Shown: positions 1 through 11,413, counted from the first letter of the stretch. The stretch is DNA of 64,000 nucleotides from Puniceicoccaceae bacterium (GCA_902603705.1 CACKVQ010000001.1:1-64000), one strand, 5' to 3'. The notes: generated from the letters alone by a model not told the origin. Made by a program: numbers and translations.

Positions 1-271
1 CACTAGAGTCTAAGTCTCTGAAATATTCTGTTATGAAACTCTGTACTCGGCGATCGCAGGGAGGAAGGTAGTCAGCTAATAAGCGGGATTTTTCCTGGTA
101 GCTAGCTAATAGGGATTTACTCAAGCTGGAAAAGTGAGAGTCTTCTACGGACTCGAACGTCGGTTGGCCAATTGATGTTAGCTTCAAATTTACATATTCA
201 ATAAGTGATGCCTCTTTATGGGCATAAGATGCAGTTTTGGGATCGAGTCCGAGCTGAGTAGTAAAGTCCAT
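1..271 (-). CDS. N-terminal part of an unidentified protein, cut by the window edge
   Basis: An open frame starts at ATG 269-271 on the minus strand and runs off the left edge, giving 90 residues that begin MDFTTQLGLDPKTASY. No signal peptide or membrane segment is visible, and the piece looks soluble and helical. It lies downstream of menG and may share a transcript with it. From memory, the stretch around LLADYLPPCDRRVQSF resembles the N-terminus of very long (about 1100 residue) bacterial proteins that may be of the pyrophosphate-type PEP carboxykinase family, but I cannot confirm this from 90 residues. No function is assigned. The leader has no Shine-Dalgarno motif. Confidence 0.6.
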   Translation of the reverse strand, partial: MDFTTQLGLDPKTASYAHKEASLIEYVNLKLTSIGQPTFESVEDSHFSSLSKSLLASYQEKSRLLADYLPPCDRRVQSFITEYFRDLDSS

Positions 272-356
272 TTTATTTATGGTTTTGGAATTCAGTTAGA
301 CATTAGAGTATGCAAGAATCTTGCCTATATATACATACACAATAAATAATAGTGTT

Positions 357-1058
357 TTAATTCGCTTTTTCGGCGTTGTGAATTGCAACAATAGAAAAAG
401 TCAGACCATTTGCTTTGATCGCATTGTAGCCGGCACGTCTAAGTTGTTGTTTCAGTGCTTCTTTTGTTGGAAAACTTTCGATAGTACCTGCAAGATAGTC
501 GTAGGCACTTTTATCCCCAGTGGCAAGTGCTGCGACACGGGGTAGAATAAATTTGAGATAGAAGTAGTAAATGGGTCGTACCCATTTGTCTGGTTGCGAG
601 AATTCTAATATAAATAACCTGCCTCCTGGGCGCAAGACACGCAAAATCTCCATCAAGCCCCGTTGTCTGTCTTCGAAATTACGTAACCCAAAGGCAATCG
701 TGACAGCATCTACAGAATCGCTGGGCAAGGGAAGCTCCATACAGTCACCGAATGTGAACTCAATGTCCTTGTATATGGGTTTCGCTGCCCGCTTGGTTCG
801 CGCTTTCTGCAGCATAGGCTCGCAGAAGTCCAAGCCAACTATTTGCACGCCTGTACCTAATGTCTCTCGTAGTTTAAAAGCAACGTCTCCGCTCCCCGTT
901 GCGAGGTCGGCTATATCTTTCGGGGCATACTCTCTAACTAGACGAGTCAGCACACGCCTCCAGTAGAAATCAATTCCTCCACTTAGGAGGTGGTTAGCTG
1001 CGTCATAACGACTTGATATATCAGCAAACATCTGACTGACTTTTTTTCCCTCTGGCAT
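357..1058 (-). CDS. ubiE: Demethylmenaquinone / ubiquinone C-methyltransferase (MenG/UbiE)
   Basis: A 233-residue class I SAM-dependent methyltransferase that carries out the final C-methylation of the quinone ring, using demethylmenaquinone as substrate if the organism makes menaquinone. Seen in the sequence: SAM-binding motif [14 protein letters not shown] near residues 51-63, the acidic end of strand 2 (GLDFCEPML), and the family hallmark [14 protein letters not shown] followed by [15 protein letters not shown]. Length matches UbiE/MenG (about 230-250 residues). The N-terminal [26 protein letters not shown] is also typical of the family. It lies 107 bases downstream of the ClpX-like gene on the same strand, with no shared pathway. 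Which quinone is methylated cannot be told from sequence. Confidence 0.93.
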   Translation of the reverse strand: MPEGKKVSQMFADISSRYDAANHLLSGGIDFYWRRVLTRLVREYAPKDIADLATGSGDVAFKLRETLGTGVQIVGLDFCEPMLQKARTKRAAKPIYKDIEFTFGDCMELPLPSDSVDAVTIAFGLRNFEDRQRGLMEILRVLRPGGRLFILEFSQPDKWVRPIYYFYLKFILPRVAALATGDKSAYDYLAGTIESFPTKEALKQQLRRAGYNAIKANGLTFSIVAIHNAEKAN

Positions 1059-1165
1059 TAGTATTTTCGAATAGTTATCTGAGTAAGTCTTTTATTAGCT
1101 TGAATTGATTTAGCCTATGTATGGTTATGCTGGCGTAATTGCGCTAGCTTATTCAAGCCCACATA

Positions 1166-2764
1166 TTATCTATCTTTGACCTGTTCAATGCTGCGCACGA
1201 CCCATTTAGAAAGTTCTTTATCAGCATCCTCTATAGCGAGCTTACCGATTTTAAAGACTGTCTGTCCCGTGTTGCGATGAATGATATTTAATCCGTACTT
1301 AAAGTCTCTAAATTTATCTTCGCACAGAGACTGGATTGTGAGATCACGATCGTTAGCTTCGTCGACTAATGCATCTACAGCAAATGGTTTAAACTCAAGA
1401 GTGAAGCCGTTCGCTTTCTCAAAAGCCATAGCATATCGTTTAACGTCATCCTCCCATACGGCTCTTTGTAAATGAGCATTGGCCTTTTTAAGTTCTGCGA
1501 GGCATTTACTAGGATCACTTATCATATCTTTTGTAACTTCGAAGTGCTTGATGGCAGTCGAGGGAAGTTCGAACTTATAGTCTCTAAATAAACGCTCCAT
1601 AACTGTCATGATCCCTCGAGCTCCCGTACCTTCCTTGCTGGCATATTCTGCGATGGCCATTATTGATTCTTTAGTTATATCAAAATTAATACCATACCCG
1701 CGAAAGTCGTCTCGGTATTGGTGCAAAACACTTCCTTCGGAGGTTGTTAAAATATGCGCCAAGTCTGCGGCTGACAGGGCGGTACATGCACATCTGACTG
1801 GTACGCGTCCGATAAACTCTGGCTCAAACCCGTATTTAATAAAGTCACTCGTTTGCGCATATTGTAAATAGCTAGAGAGATCTTCCTGGTCGTCGCTTTG
1901 AGCCGCACCAAACCCCATTTCGCTATTAGCGCGATTTTTTTTAATAGATTCTGCTAGCTTGTCGAAGGCACCGCTTACGATAAAAAGTATATTTTTCGTA
2001 TTTATGGATTTGGGCTTAGGCTTTCCTCCACGTTGCATTTCCATGACAGCTTGCATTTGAGACATCATATCGCTCGGGCTATAGAGGTTGACCTCAGTCT
2101 CTTCCATTAGCTTGAGCAAATTTATTTGCACTCCACGTCCAGAAACATCGCGCCCACCGATACCTGCTTCACTGGCGATCTTATCGATTTCGTCCACAAA
2201 AATAATACCGTTTTCCGCTAAGTCTATATCACCACCTGCTGCTTTTACTAAATCACGAACTAAATCCTCAACATCTGATCCTACGTATCCTGTTTCAGAA
2301 AACTTTGTGGCGTCCGCTTTAACGAAGGGTACTCCAATCAGACGTGCTATGTTTTTCATTAAATATGTTTTCCCAACTCCAGTGGGTCCGAGTAGCAGTA
2401 AATTCTGCTTGCTGTACTGTACAGCCTCTGTGCGCTTGCCTGATAGAGATTGGCGCACATGGTTGTAATGATCGCAGATTGCTACAGAGAGCACTTTTTT
2501 AGCATCGTTTTGCCTGATCACAAATCGGTCTAAGTAATCGCGTATTTCTTTCGGTTTAAGATGAAAATTACGTATCTTTTCGAGGGTTTCAGCACTCTCA
2601 TTTTTTGTCGAAGACGAATCTGTAGTGCCACTTGATGAGTTTTCCGATGTGGCCGAATCATCTGGAATTTCGCGAGCGGAAATGCTGACATTAGAGTCTT
2701 TGAATAACTCTTTTAATTGCTTCTGAATTTCTTCGAAAGGGTTAGGGGGTTCTTTTTGACTCAT
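1166..2764 (-). CDS. ClpX-like AAA+ unfoldase without zinc finger, with C-terminal extension
   Basis: A 532-residue AAA+ ATPase closest to ClpX, which unfolds substrates and feeds them to the ClpP peptidase. Visible: Walker A GPTGVGKT (about 126-133), pore loop GYVG (159-162), Walker [12 protein letters not shown] (187-197), a MGFGA segment (283-287) aligned with the ClpP-docking IGF loop, FIGRVPV, and sensor-2 GTGARG. It departs from ordinary ClpX (about 420 residues). The N-terminal four-cysteine zinc domain is absent and replaced by a Ser/Thr/Glu-rich stretch (residues about 31-62). The RKH loop region reads [11 protein letters not shown]. About 110 extra residues follow the small AAA domain. 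It could be a paralogue of a standard ClpX encoded elsewhere, and no clpP or tig lies nearby. Confidence 0.85.
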   Translation of the reverse strand: MSQKEPPNPFEEIQKQLKELFKDSNVSISAREIPDDSATSENSSSGTTDSSSTKNESAETLEKIRNFHLKPKEIRDYLDRFVIRQNDAKKVLSVAICDHYNHVRQSLSGKRTEAVQYSKQNLLLLGPTGVGKTYLMKNIARLIGVPFVKADATKFSETGYVGSDVEDLVRDLVKAAGGDIDLAENGIIFVDEIDKIASEAGIGGRDVSGRGVQINLLKLMEETEVNLYSPSDMMSQMQAVMEMQRGGKPKPKSINTKNILFIVSGAFDKLAESIKKNRANSEMGFGAAQSDDQEDLSSYLQYAQTSDFIKYGFEPEFIGRVPVRCACTALSAADLAHILTTSEGSVLHQYRDDFRGYGINFDITKESIMAIAEYASKEGTGARGIMTVMERLFRDYKFELPSTAIKHFEVTKDMISDPSKCLAELKKANAHLQRAVWEDDVKRYAMAFEKANGFTLEFKPFAVDALVDEANDRDLTIQSLCEDKFRDFKYGLNIIHRNTGQTVFKIGKLAIEDADKELSKWVVRSIEQVKDR

Positions 2765-2860
2765 ATTTTCTAGTTTGACAGTTTTTTCACGATCCGAAAT
2801 ATCATAATTTTCTTTATCTGTTAATTACCAATTCTGCAAGCCCAAGAGGCAAACATTCGA

Positions 2861-3181
2861 ATGTCCAATAATCTTACAAAACGCGATATCGTTTTAGATA
2901 TCTATGATAAAACAAACTTTGCCCAAAAAGAGGTACGTGAGACAGTCCAGCTAACCCTCGAGGCTATAGCTAGCGCCCTGAGAGAAGGCCGTAATGTCGA
3001 ACTACGTAATTTTGGCGTCTTCGAGGTGCAGGTTCGTAAGTCTCGTATCGGACGTAATCCTAATAAGCCTGAGACGGACGTAGTTATTCCTAAGAGGGCA
3101 GTGATAAAATTTAAAGCGGGTAAGGAACTGAAGGCGCAGTTGCAGAATATCGATATCGATGCGCTTGAAGGGGATGCTTAG
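2861..3181 (+). CDS. HU/IHF-family DNA-binding protein
   Basis: A 106-residue histone-like protein that bends DNA and compacts the nucleoid as a dimer. It has the family pattern LTKRDIVLDIYDKTNF at the N-terminus, the core RNFGVFEVQVRKSRIGRNP, and the minor-groove beta-arm RNPNKPETDVVIPKRAVIKFKAGKEL with the intercalating proline context RNP. A short acidic tail (NIDIDALEGDA) extends it beyond the usual 90-100 residues. An AGAGG-like sequence lies about 15 bases before the ATG. It is divergent from the ClpX-like gene and 59 bases upstream of hisS. The sequence looks nearer IHF-alpha than HU, but the subtype is uncertain. Confidence 0.93.
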   Translation: MSNNLTKRDIVLDIYDKTNFAQKEVRETVQLTLEAIASALREGRNVELRNFGVFEVQVRKSRIGRNPNKPETDVVIPKRAVIKFKAGKELKAQLQNIDIDALEGDA

Positions 3182-3240
3182 AATTTTTCTGTTCCAATTG
3201 GAACTTAATACTCATGCTACTGCAGTAAGAAGGGTTTACG

Positions 3241-4572
3241 GTGCAATTTGAAAGCTTACCTGGTTTTAGGGATTTTTATCCCGAGACTTGTGCCCAGAGA
3301 AACCATATTTTTGATCACTGGCGTAAAGTTGCTCAGGCATTTAATTTCTTGGAATATGATGCACCTGTACTAGAACCACTAGAGCTTTATATAGAAAAGT
3401 CGGGCAAAGAAATCGTAGGTCAGCTCTTTAATTTTGAAGACCGTGGAGGGCGTACGGTAGCTCTTCGCCCCGAGATGACCCCCTCACTTGCACGCCTTGT
3501 TGGTGCCAAAGGAAATAGCCTGAAGCGGCCAATTAAATGGTTTAACATCGGGGAGAACTACCGCTATGAGCGCCCCCAAAAAGGTCGCCTGCGTGCTTTT
3601 TATCAGCTTAATGCCGATATATTTGGTGAGTCGGGTCCTGCCGCGGATGCCGAACTTATTTCTATGCTCACACAGTTGCTTCTATCCTTAGGGTTGGATT
3701 CAAGTGATTTTATGCTGCGACTAAGTGATCGTGACCTTTGGCTGCTCATACTAGCTGCCGAAGGACTCGACGAATCAAGCAGTGCCAGTGTGCTTGCTAT
3801 TATCGACAAGCTCGATCGAACAGAACGCAAAAAAACCGTTGATAAACTCGCCTGTGTTATGGGTGATTCGGCAGAAAATTTTTTAGGTCGTATTGAGGAT
3901 GTTATTAATATTAGGGATTTTGATACGCTAAGTAACTATATATTAAACCTTCCTCTTGAAGAAGGGCTCGAAGAAAAAGCCAAAGTGCGGGTAGATGATT
4001 GGAAGCAATTATTACGCCTAATCGAGTCAGCTGGAGCTGGTGAATTTATACAAATAGACCTTGGGATAGTTCGTGGATTAGCTTACTATACAGGCTTTGT
4101 TTTTGAAGCTTTTGAGGTGAACGGTGAGGACCGTGCTCTTGCTGGAGGTGGTCGCTACGATTCACTTGTTAAGAAATTGGGTGGACCTGATATGCCGGCC
4201 GTCGGTTTTGCTATGGGAGATGTGACTGTGGCAAATTTGCTTAAAACAAAATCGCTTATTCCGAAACAAATAAATCGCCCTGATTTTATTGCCATTACAG
4301 GCGGTACCGCTGAGCGTAATGTGGCATTATCTGATGTAACTCAATTGCGCTCGCTGGGATTCCAAGTCGAATACCCTCTTAAGGACCAAGGATTTGGAAA
4401 GCAATTTAAAGATGCTAACCAATCTGGTGCCCGCTTTGCTCTTATTTATGGAAGCGAGGAAATAGAGCGTGGTGTTGTCAAAGTCCGTGACCTCCAAAGT
4501 GGACAGGAAGGCGAAATAATTCGCAAAAATATTCTGCAGCTCGCTCCTGAATTACTTCTCAAAGGGATCTAG
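3241..4572 (+). CDS. hisS: Histidyl-tRNA synthetase
   Basis: A 443-residue class II aminoacyl-tRNA synthetase that charges tRNA-His. It begins at GTG 3241 after a good purine-rich site (AAGAAGGG), one of the few clear Shine-Dalgarno sequences in the window. Seen: N-terminal LPGFRDFYPE, motif 2 region FNIGENYRYERPQKGRLRAF, and the histidine-specific RGLAYYTGFVFEAFE and AGGGRYDSLV. A C-terminal anticodon-binding domain (about 345-440: DFIAITGGTAERN, then ARFALIYGSEEIERGVVKV) argues against the shorter HisZ paralogue, which lacks it. It follows the HU/IHF gene on the same strand and may be co-transcribed with it. Confidence 0.96.
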   Translation: MQFESLPGFRDFYPETCAQRNHIFDHWRKVAQAFNFLEYDAPVLEPLELYIEKSGKEIVGQLFNFEDRGGRTVALRPEMTPSLARLVGAKGNSLKRPIKWFNIGENYRYERPQKGRLRAFYQLNADIFGESGPAADAELISMLTQLLLSLGLDSSDFMLRLSDRDLWLLILAAEGLDESSSASVLAIIDKLDRTERKKTVDKLACVMGDSAENFLGRIEDVINIRDFDTLSNYILNLPLEEGLEEKAKVRVDDWKQLLRLIESAGAGEFIQIDLGIVRGLAYYTGFVFEAFEVNGEDRALAGGGRYDSLVKKLGGPDMPAVGFAMGDVTVANLLKTKSLIPKQINRPDFIAITGGTAERNVALSDVTQLRSLGFQVEYPLKDQGFGKQFKDANQSGARFALIYGSEEIERGVVKVRDLQSGQEGEIIRKNILQLAPELLLKGI

Positions 4573-4713
4573 CAAACTCGGAATCACTTTAAGTTGGGAT
4601 GTATGTAAGTAGCCAAGATTAAATTTGGATCACCTAGCCTATTTTGTACTAAAATTATCAATGATTCTTGGATTGAAATTTTGATTCCTAATAGTGCATT
4701 TTTTTAAGTTATT

Positions 4714-6111
4714 TTAGCGGAGGCTTCCAGTCATGTCTTCGGGCCTTACCCATGCGTCGTATTCCTCTGCCGTAACATACATTAATTTGATCGCTTCTTC
4801 GCGCAGTGTTGTACCATTTTTATGAGCGGCATTTGCAATTTCAGCAGCTTTATAGTATCCAATTTTTGTATTTAGGGCAGTTACCAGCATTAAGGAATTA
4901 TTAAGCAATTCTTTGATGATTTTTTTATTAGGCTCAATTCCACGAGCGCAGTGCATTTCAAAGCTAGCGCAAGCGTCTCCGATGAGTTGCGCAGATTGCA
5001 AAAGATTTGCCGCCATTACAGGCTTAAACACATTTAATTCATAATGTCCCTGTGTGCCTCCTAATGAGATGGCTACATCATTTCCAACAACTTGAGCACA
5101 CACCATCGTAAGGGCTTCACATTGAGTAGGATTTACCTTTCCTGGCATTATAGAGCTTCCAGGCTCATTTGCAGTTATGGTGATTTCACCAATACCTGAT
5201 CTTGGCCCAGAGGCCATCATTCGAATATCATTGGCTATTTTATTTAGTGCCACAGCCAATTGTTTAAGAGCGCCATGAGTTTCTACAATTGCATCATGAG
5301 CAGCCAAAGCCTCAAATTTATTTTTAGCTGTTATAAAAGGCAGCCCTGTGAATTGAGCGATGTATTTGGCGACTAAGACATCATATCCTTCAGGCGCGTT
5401 AAGGCCTGTGCCTACAGCTGTTCCTCCTAATGCTAATTCGCTGAGGTGTTCTAACGTATTGTGTAAGGCCTTAATTCCATATTCTAATTGAGAAACATAG
5501 CCTGAGAATTCTTGACCTAATGTCAGTGGCGTTGCGTCCATAAGGTGGGTGCGACCTATTTTTACAACACCTCCAAAAGCTGCAGCTTTCTTTTTTAATG
5601 TACCTAATAGTTTTTCAACGCCAGGGAGAGTGACATCTGTGATTTTTTTATAACCCGCAATATGCATCCCCGTAGGGAATGTATCGTTGGACGACTGCGA
5701 TTTATTAACATCGTCATTGGCTTGAATTATTTTATCGCCACTTTCTATACTTCTGCCTGCCAATTGTTGGGCCCGGTTCGCAACCACTTCATTTACATTC
5801 ATATTGCTCTGCGTGCCAGAGCCTGTTTGCCATATAACAAGTGGGAATTGCTGATCGTGCTTTCCTTCTAATATTTCTTCACACGCCTCTGCAATAAGAT
5901 CGCGCTTTCTTAGCTCTAATACGCCTAAATCGTGATTTGCGTAAGCGGCTGCTTTTTTCAGATAAGCAAAGCCATAGACTATTTCTAACGGCATGGAACT
6001 GGATGGACCTATCTTAAAATTATTGCGAGATCTCTCTGTTTGTGCCCCCCAAAGTTTATCGGCTGGGACCTTAACCTCTCCCATCGTGTCTTTTTCTATT
6101 CTATATTTCAT
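4714..6111 (-). CDS. fumC: Fumarate hydratase, class II
   Basis: A 465-residue homotetrameric, iron-independent fumarase that interconverts fumarate and malate in the TCA cycle. The superfamily signature [15 protein letters not shown] carries the catalytic flexible loop. Also present are [30 protein letters not shown] with the active-site histidine, and the C-terminal [15 protein letters not shown]. Length agrees with E. coli FumC (467). It converges with hisS across 141 bases in which I see no strong terminator. The leader of the ATG at 6111 has no ribosome-binding site. Argininosuccinate lyase and aspartase are relatives, but the pattern is fumarase. Confidence 0.96.
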   Translation of the reverse strand: MKYRIEKDTMGEVKVPADKLWGAQTERSRNNFKIGPSSSMPLEIVYGFAYLKKAAAYANHDLGVLELRKRDLIAEACEEILEGKHDQQFPLVIWQTGSGTQSNMNVNEVVANRAQQLAGRSIESGDKIIQANDDVNKSQSSNDTFPTGMHIAGYKKITDVTLPGVEKLLGTLKKKAAAFGGVVKIGRTHLMDATPLTLGQEFSGYVSQLEYGIKALHNTLEHLSELALGGTAVGTGLNAPEGYDVLVAKYIAQFTGLPFITAKNKFEALAAHDAIVETHGALKQLAVALNKIANDIRMMASGPRSGIGEITITANEPGSSIMPGKVNPTQCEALTMVCAQVVGNDVAISLGGTQGHYELNVFKPVMAANLLQSAQLIGDACASFEMHCARGIEPNKKIIKELLNNSLMLVTALNTKIGYYKAAEIANAAHKNGTTLREEAIKLMYVTAEEYDAWVRPEDMTGSLR

Positions 6112-6277
6112 TACAATTGTACGCAGCTCTTTGTAGATATGTTTAGATTAAAGAATTTTTGTTATATTAAGCGTAAATCCTTCAATTCTGTAAAGCCCTA
6201 TACCAAGCGGTTAAACTTTGGTTACCTTCTTAGGGTATGGCTAGCGATTCGATAAGCTTACTTTCTGAACGTAGCCC

Positions 6278-6310
6278 AAAAAAGCCCGATATAAATACCA
6301 TCGGGCTTTT
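6278..6310 (-). terminator. Rho-independent terminator of eno
   Basis: An 8-bp perfect stem (AGCCCGAT at 6283-6290 with ATCGGGCT at 6300-6307) and a 9-base loop. Read on the minus strand it ends in a run of T. It lies 20 bases past the enolase stop codon. Confidence 0.85.
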
Positions 6311-6330
6311 AGTAACTCGTTATTTATAAA

Positions 6331-7665
<1,335 letters not shown>

Positions 7666-7805
7666 CTACTCATGGATTGTTTTGCACTCTCCGCGTTGCC
7701 TGTCAATGATTCGTGGATATTCTCTTTGTTTAATTATTGCCAGAAAGAGCTTAGTGCGAGTTTACTCATTGAAAGCCCCTAAAGCACCTGTATCTTACAA
7801 GCTCT

Positions 7806-8438
7806 ATGTTAATTGAATTTCAAGAATTCCCTCCTATTGGAACTAATGCTTTCGCATTGGTTGAACCCGCACTGGGGCAATTTGTCGTAGTTGACGCGCC
7901 GGCCGAGGCATATGATTGGGCAGTACAGTTATCTAAGAAATATGACTGTCAAATTATAGCCCTAATACTCACACATGGACATTGGGACCATATCGTCGAC
8001 GGACATAAGTTCGCGAGCGCAGGTATTAGTACTTATGGGCATGTCGGTGACAAGGAAATGTTTGCTAGTCCTTCTAAAATGGCGAGCTATGCCTTGCCGG
8101 GTCTGGAGCTCAATCCAGTGCCTATTCTGCACTGGATTAAGGGCGGTGATACACTCAAGCTACTAGGTGCGACGATGGAGATACGTCATGTGCCGGGGCA
8201 TTGCCCAGGCAATGTGCTAATTTATTTGAAAAAAGAAGCCTTTGCCATTGTTGGTGATGTCATTTTCGCGGGGAGTGTGGGGCGTTACGATTTACCTGGC
8301 GGAGACTTTTCTGTTTTGCAGAAGTCGATTAGGACACAGGTTTACTCTTTGCCTGAAGACACCACAATTTACCCTGGTCATGGCCCTACCACTACAGTTG
8401 CCCATGAAAAGGTGCATAATCCAATAGTTAAAGCATGA
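7806..8438 (+). CDS. MBL-fold metallohydrolase (glyoxalase II-like)
   Basis: A 210-residue metallo-beta-lactamase-fold hydrolase with the metal motif THGHWDHIVDG (HxHxDH), a further histidine in HVPGHCPGN, an aspartate in IVGDVIFAGSVGR, and the last histidine in YPGHGPTT. This set is typical of small glyoxalase II-like enzymes hydrolysing thioesters, but the substrate cannot be read off and the C-terminal substrate domain of true GloB is absent. Its stop overlaps the ribD start by four bases (ATGA), so the two are translationally coupled. It is the first gene of a plus-strand run to rdgB. Confidence 0.85.
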   Translation: MLIEFQEFPPIGTNAFALVEPALGQFVVVDAPAEAYDWAVQLSKKYDCQIIALILTHGHWDHIVDGHKFASAGISTYGHVGDKEMFASPSKMASYALPGLELNPVPILHWIKGGDTLKLLGATMEIRHVPGHCPGNVLIYLKKEAFAIVGDVIFAGSVGRYDLPGGDFSVLQKSIRTQVYSLPEDTTIYPGHGPTTTVAHEKVHNPIVKA

Positions 8439-9544
8439 GTATTTCGCACGCAAAGGATGAACATTTTATGGGGCGAGCCTTAGAATTAGCACGCCGCGCT
8501 TGGGGACATACGCATCCAAACCCAATGGTTGGCGCTGTTATTGTAGAAGATGGTGAGATTGTGGCGGAAGGGTGGCATCGTAAGGCAGGTACTGTTCATG
8601 CTGAGATCGCTGCGCTTGATATTCTTGGACGTAAACCAAGCGAAGATGCCGTTCTTTATGTTACTTTAGAACCTTGTTCGACCTGCGGGCACACAGGTGC
8701 TTGTACCGAAGCAATAATTACTGCGGGCATATCACATGTGGTCGTTGGCGCAGAAGACCCCAACCATAGGCATGCGGGACGTGGCCTAGACCGGCTCCGT
8801 GAGGCGGGCGTTCAAGTCCGTTCTGGAGTATTAGCAGATTTGTGTACGGATCTAAATTTGATTTTTAACCACTGGATAACCTGTGGCACGCCATTATTAA
8901 GTGCTAAGTTAGCACTTACCTTGGATGGGAAATTTGGGGCTGCTTCAGGTCAATCCCGTTGGGTCACGAGTAAGTCATCGCGTGCGGATGTGATGCTTTG
9001 GCGCCGCTATTTTCCTGCTATAGCAGTGGGTGCGAATACAGTTTTACAGGATGATCCTACTTTAACTTCTCGCATCGGTGGGGAAGTTTGGTGTCCAATA
9101 CGCTTTGTTTTTGACCGAGAATTAAAAACATTGGATGCTGACAAGTGCCCGCAACTCTACTCAGATCATTATGCAGATAAGACAATCATTTTGTGCTCCG
9201 AAGCATCAGCGAATGGATCGAGTAAAAAGACCGATGTATGTCTTTGGCCACTTCCTGAGAGTAGGGGACACTTGGATTGGAAGGCCTTCCGCCAGCGTTG
9301 TATAAAAGAGGGAATATACGGTGTCTACGTCGAGGCTGGACCCAAACTAGCCACTGCAGTGATAGAAGATTATTTGGTGGATTACCTTTTTGTTTATCAA
9401 GCACCTAAGTTGATGTCTGATACAGGATCCCCTGGGCTTGGCTCGCTTCGTAACTCTAAGTCAATGGATGAGGTAATTGCCTTTAAAGAGCCACAATTTG
9501 TCAGATTAGGCGAAGATCTATTGACTAGAGGATTTATAGAATGA
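8435..9544 (+). CDS. ribD: Bifunctional riboflavin biosynthesis deaminase/reductase
   Basis: A 369-residue protein for the second and third steps of riboflavin synthesis. The N-terminal deaminase domain (about 1-145) has the zinc motif HAEIAALD and EPCSTCGHTGAC, with HPNPMVGAVIV before it. The C-terminal NADPH-dependent reductase domain (about 148-365) has KLALTLDGKFGAASGQSRWVTS, AVGANTVLQDDPTLTSR and GVYVEAGPKLATAVIE. Both domains are complete, and the length matches E. coli RibD (367). It overlaps the preceding hydrolase and the following rdgB by ATGA junctions. No other rib gene or FMN riboswitch is near. Confidence 0.96.
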   Translation: MSISHAKDEHFMGRALELARRAWGHTHPNPMVGAVIVEDGEIVAEGWHRKAGTVHAEIAALDILGRKPSEDAVLYVTLEPCSTCGHTGACTEAIITAGISHVVVGAEDPNHRHAGRGLDRLREAGVQVRSGVLADLCTDLNLIFNHWITCGTPLLSAKLALTLDGKFGAASGQSRWVTSKSSRADVMLWRRYFPAIAVGANTVLQDDPTLTSRIGGEVWCPIRFVFDRELKTLDADKCPQLYSDHYADKTIILCSEASANGSSKKTDVCLWPLPESRGHLDWKAFRQRCIKEGIYGVYVEAGPKLATAVIEDYLVDYLFVYQAPKLMSDTGSPGLGSLRNSKSMDEVIAFKEPQFVRLGEDLLTRGFIE

Positions 9545-10134
9545 ATCAAATCATTGCAGCGACTAATAACGCTCACAAGATAGAAGAATTTAAAGAGCTT
9601 TTTATTGGTTCTGACTTCGAACTTTCTTCGGCTGAGGTCTGTGGCGGTATGCCGCGGGTAGTGGAGAATGGAGATAGCTTTGCGGCTAACGCACGCATAA
9701 AGGCGATCGCACTGCGAGCTTTAGCACCAAAGAACGCTTGGATCATTTCGGATGATTCGGGTCTTGAAGTCGATGCGCTCGAGGGTGCCCCAGGTATTTA
9801 TTCTGCGCGTTATGCTGGTCAGAGTGCCACCGATAGCAAAAACGTAGAAAAATTACTGGGTGAGCTTACAGAATGGACCGGGAAAGATCGTAAGGCTCGT
9901 TTTCGTTGCGTCTTATGTTTATTAGATGCGCGAGGTAATGAATCCTATCATGAAGGCATTTCTCATGGCTTAATTGCATCTGTAGCATCTGGTAAAGAGG
10001 GGTTTGGGTACGATCCAATTTTCATTCCAGATGGCCATAGAGAGTCTTTCGGAGAACTTGGACAACAAATTAAGTCGCGTTACAGCCATCGTGCTCTAGC
10101 AGTGCGGGCTATGCTAAACTTCTTAGCAGCTTAG
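9541..10134 (+). CDS. rdgB: XTP/dITP diphosphatase (RdgB/HAM1)
   Basis: A 197-residue house-cleaning pyrophosphatase that removes non-canonical purine nucleotides (dITP, XTP) before they enter DNA or RNA. Family motifs: ATNNAHKIEEFKEL at the N-terminus, SDDSGLEVDALEGAPGIYSA with the catalytic aspartates, SARYAG, EGFGYDPIF and the C-terminal KSRYSHRALAVR. Usual length. It is coupled to ribD by the ATGA overlap at 9541-9544, a convenience pairing with no obvious pathway link. Confidence 0.96.
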   Translation: MNQIIAATNNAHKIEEFKELFIGSDFELSSAEVCGGMPRVVENGDSFAANARIKAIALRALAPKNAWIISDDSGLEVDALEGAPGIYSARYAGQSATDSKNVEKLLGELTEWTGKDRKARFRCVLCLLDARGNESYHEGISHGLIASVASGKEGFGYDPIFIPDGHRESFGELGQQIKSRYSHRALAVRAMLNFLAA

Positions 10135-10272
10135 CTAATACTTGTTGAGATTATGAAAACTAGTTTTTTTAAACCTCTCTCTTAATATCAGTTAGTTAAT
10201 TTGCTTTAAAACCGTCTCGACAAAAGCCTACAGACTGCAACTTTGTCTTTTAAACCTATTTTGATTAAAGCC

Positions 10273-11313
10273 ATGCACGAAGAGTTAAATATTATCCTCA
10301 CAGGTGTCCGGGAACATTGCCCGGAGATCTCCACACGTGCAGAGTTTGAGTCCTTTAAAGCAACTATTTCTGGCCCAAATGGCTCTTTGACTAAGGTAAT
10401 GAAGGGCATGGGCAAAGTTGCTAAGGAAGATAAGCCAGCTATGGGTAAGCTGATTAACGATACTAAAGCCGCTGTTATCACTGAGTTCGATGCTGTGCTT
10501 GAGCGACTAGAAAGGGCAGATTTGGCCTCCAAAATTGGACCCCCTATCGACCCAACTCTACCAGTTCCTGATTGTAGGCGTGGCACGCTCCACCCCATCT
10601 CTCAGGTCCGCGAGGAGATGGTAGATCTATTTCGTCGAATTGGTTTTTCGGTAGCTGAGGCTACAGAACTGGAGACGGAGCACTACTGCTTCGATGCACT
10701 TAATATTCCCAGTGATCATCCTGCACGTGATATGCAGGATTCATATTACCTGCCAGATCAATTGACTGTTAGTAATGTCAGTAAGCATAGTGATGAGAAA
10801 TACCTGCTTCGTACCCACACATCGACTGTCCAGATCAGGACTATGCTTAATGAAAAACCGCCTATTCGCATCGTGGCTCCTGGTCGTTGTTTTCGACGAG
10901 ATACTCCAGATGCTACCCACAGTGCTAACTTTCACCAGATTGAGGGCCTGTATATAAATAAGGGGGTTACCATACTCGACCTCAAAGCGACACTAGACTA
11001 TTTTGTAAAATCTATTTTTGGACCAAAAGCAAAAACACGTCTGCGGCCGAGTTTTTTCCCTTTTACAGAGCCTAGCTTTGAGATGGACTTTTTCTCACCC
11101 GATCTCGGCAAGTTGAGCAACAAGTGGCTAGAAATTATGGGCTGTGGTATGGTCGACCCTGAAGTCTTCAAATTCGTAGGCATCGATCCTGAAGTATATA
11201 CTGGTTATGCTTTTGGTATGGGTATCGAGCGCATCGCGATGATTCTTCAAGGAGTCGACGATATACGTTACTATTATCAGAATGACCTTAGATTCCTGAA
11301 ACAATTCGCATAA
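10273..11313 (+). CDS. pheS: Phenylalanyl-tRNA synthetase alpha subunit
   Basis: The catalytic alpha chain of the heterotetrameric PheRS, about 346 residues from ATG 10273. A TTG 30 bases upstream stays in frame, but the ATG gives the family's usual length. The first 90 residues form the tRNA-binding coiled-coil arm. The class II core shows HPISQVREEMVDLFRRIGF, GFSVAEATELETEHYCFDALN, DSYYLP, LLRTHTSTVQIRTM, PGRCFRRDTPDATHSANFHQIEGL and the C-terminal GFGMGIERIAM-like YAFGMGIERIAMI. It is followed after 100 bases by pheT, the usual operon partner. Confidence 0.96.
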   Translation: MHEELNIILTGVREHCPEISTRAEFESFKATISGPNGSLTKVMKGMGKVAKEDKPAMGKLINDTKAAVITEFDAVLERLERADLASKIGPPIDPTLPVPDCRRGTLHPISQVREEMVDLFRRIGFSVAEATELETEHYCFDALNIPSDHPARDMQDSYYLPDQLTVSNVSKHSDEKYLLRTHTSTVQIRTMLNEKPPIRIVAPGRCFRRDTPDATHSANFHQIEGLYINKGVTILDLKATLDYFVKSIFGPKAKTRLRPSFFPFTEPSFEMDFFSPDLGKLSNKWLEIMGCGMVDPEVFKFVGIDPEVYTGYAFGMGIERIAMILQGVDDIRYYYQNDLRFLKQFA

Positions 11314-11413
11314 TGGATAAATTTAAAGCCACGAGTGAGTATCGAAACGCACAGATTACTAACTCTAATTTTATCAGTGTGTATTAAAATTTAGTCTAAA
11401 CCCGATTATTGAG

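Noticed and set aside
3241-4572. HisZ regulatory subunit instead of hisS
   Set aside because: HisZ lacks the C-terminal anticodon-binding domain that is clearly present here, and no hisG is near.
10178-10200. Terminator-like AAAACTAGTTTTTTT before pheS
   Set aside because: Palindrome has no loop and too weak a stem to be credible.
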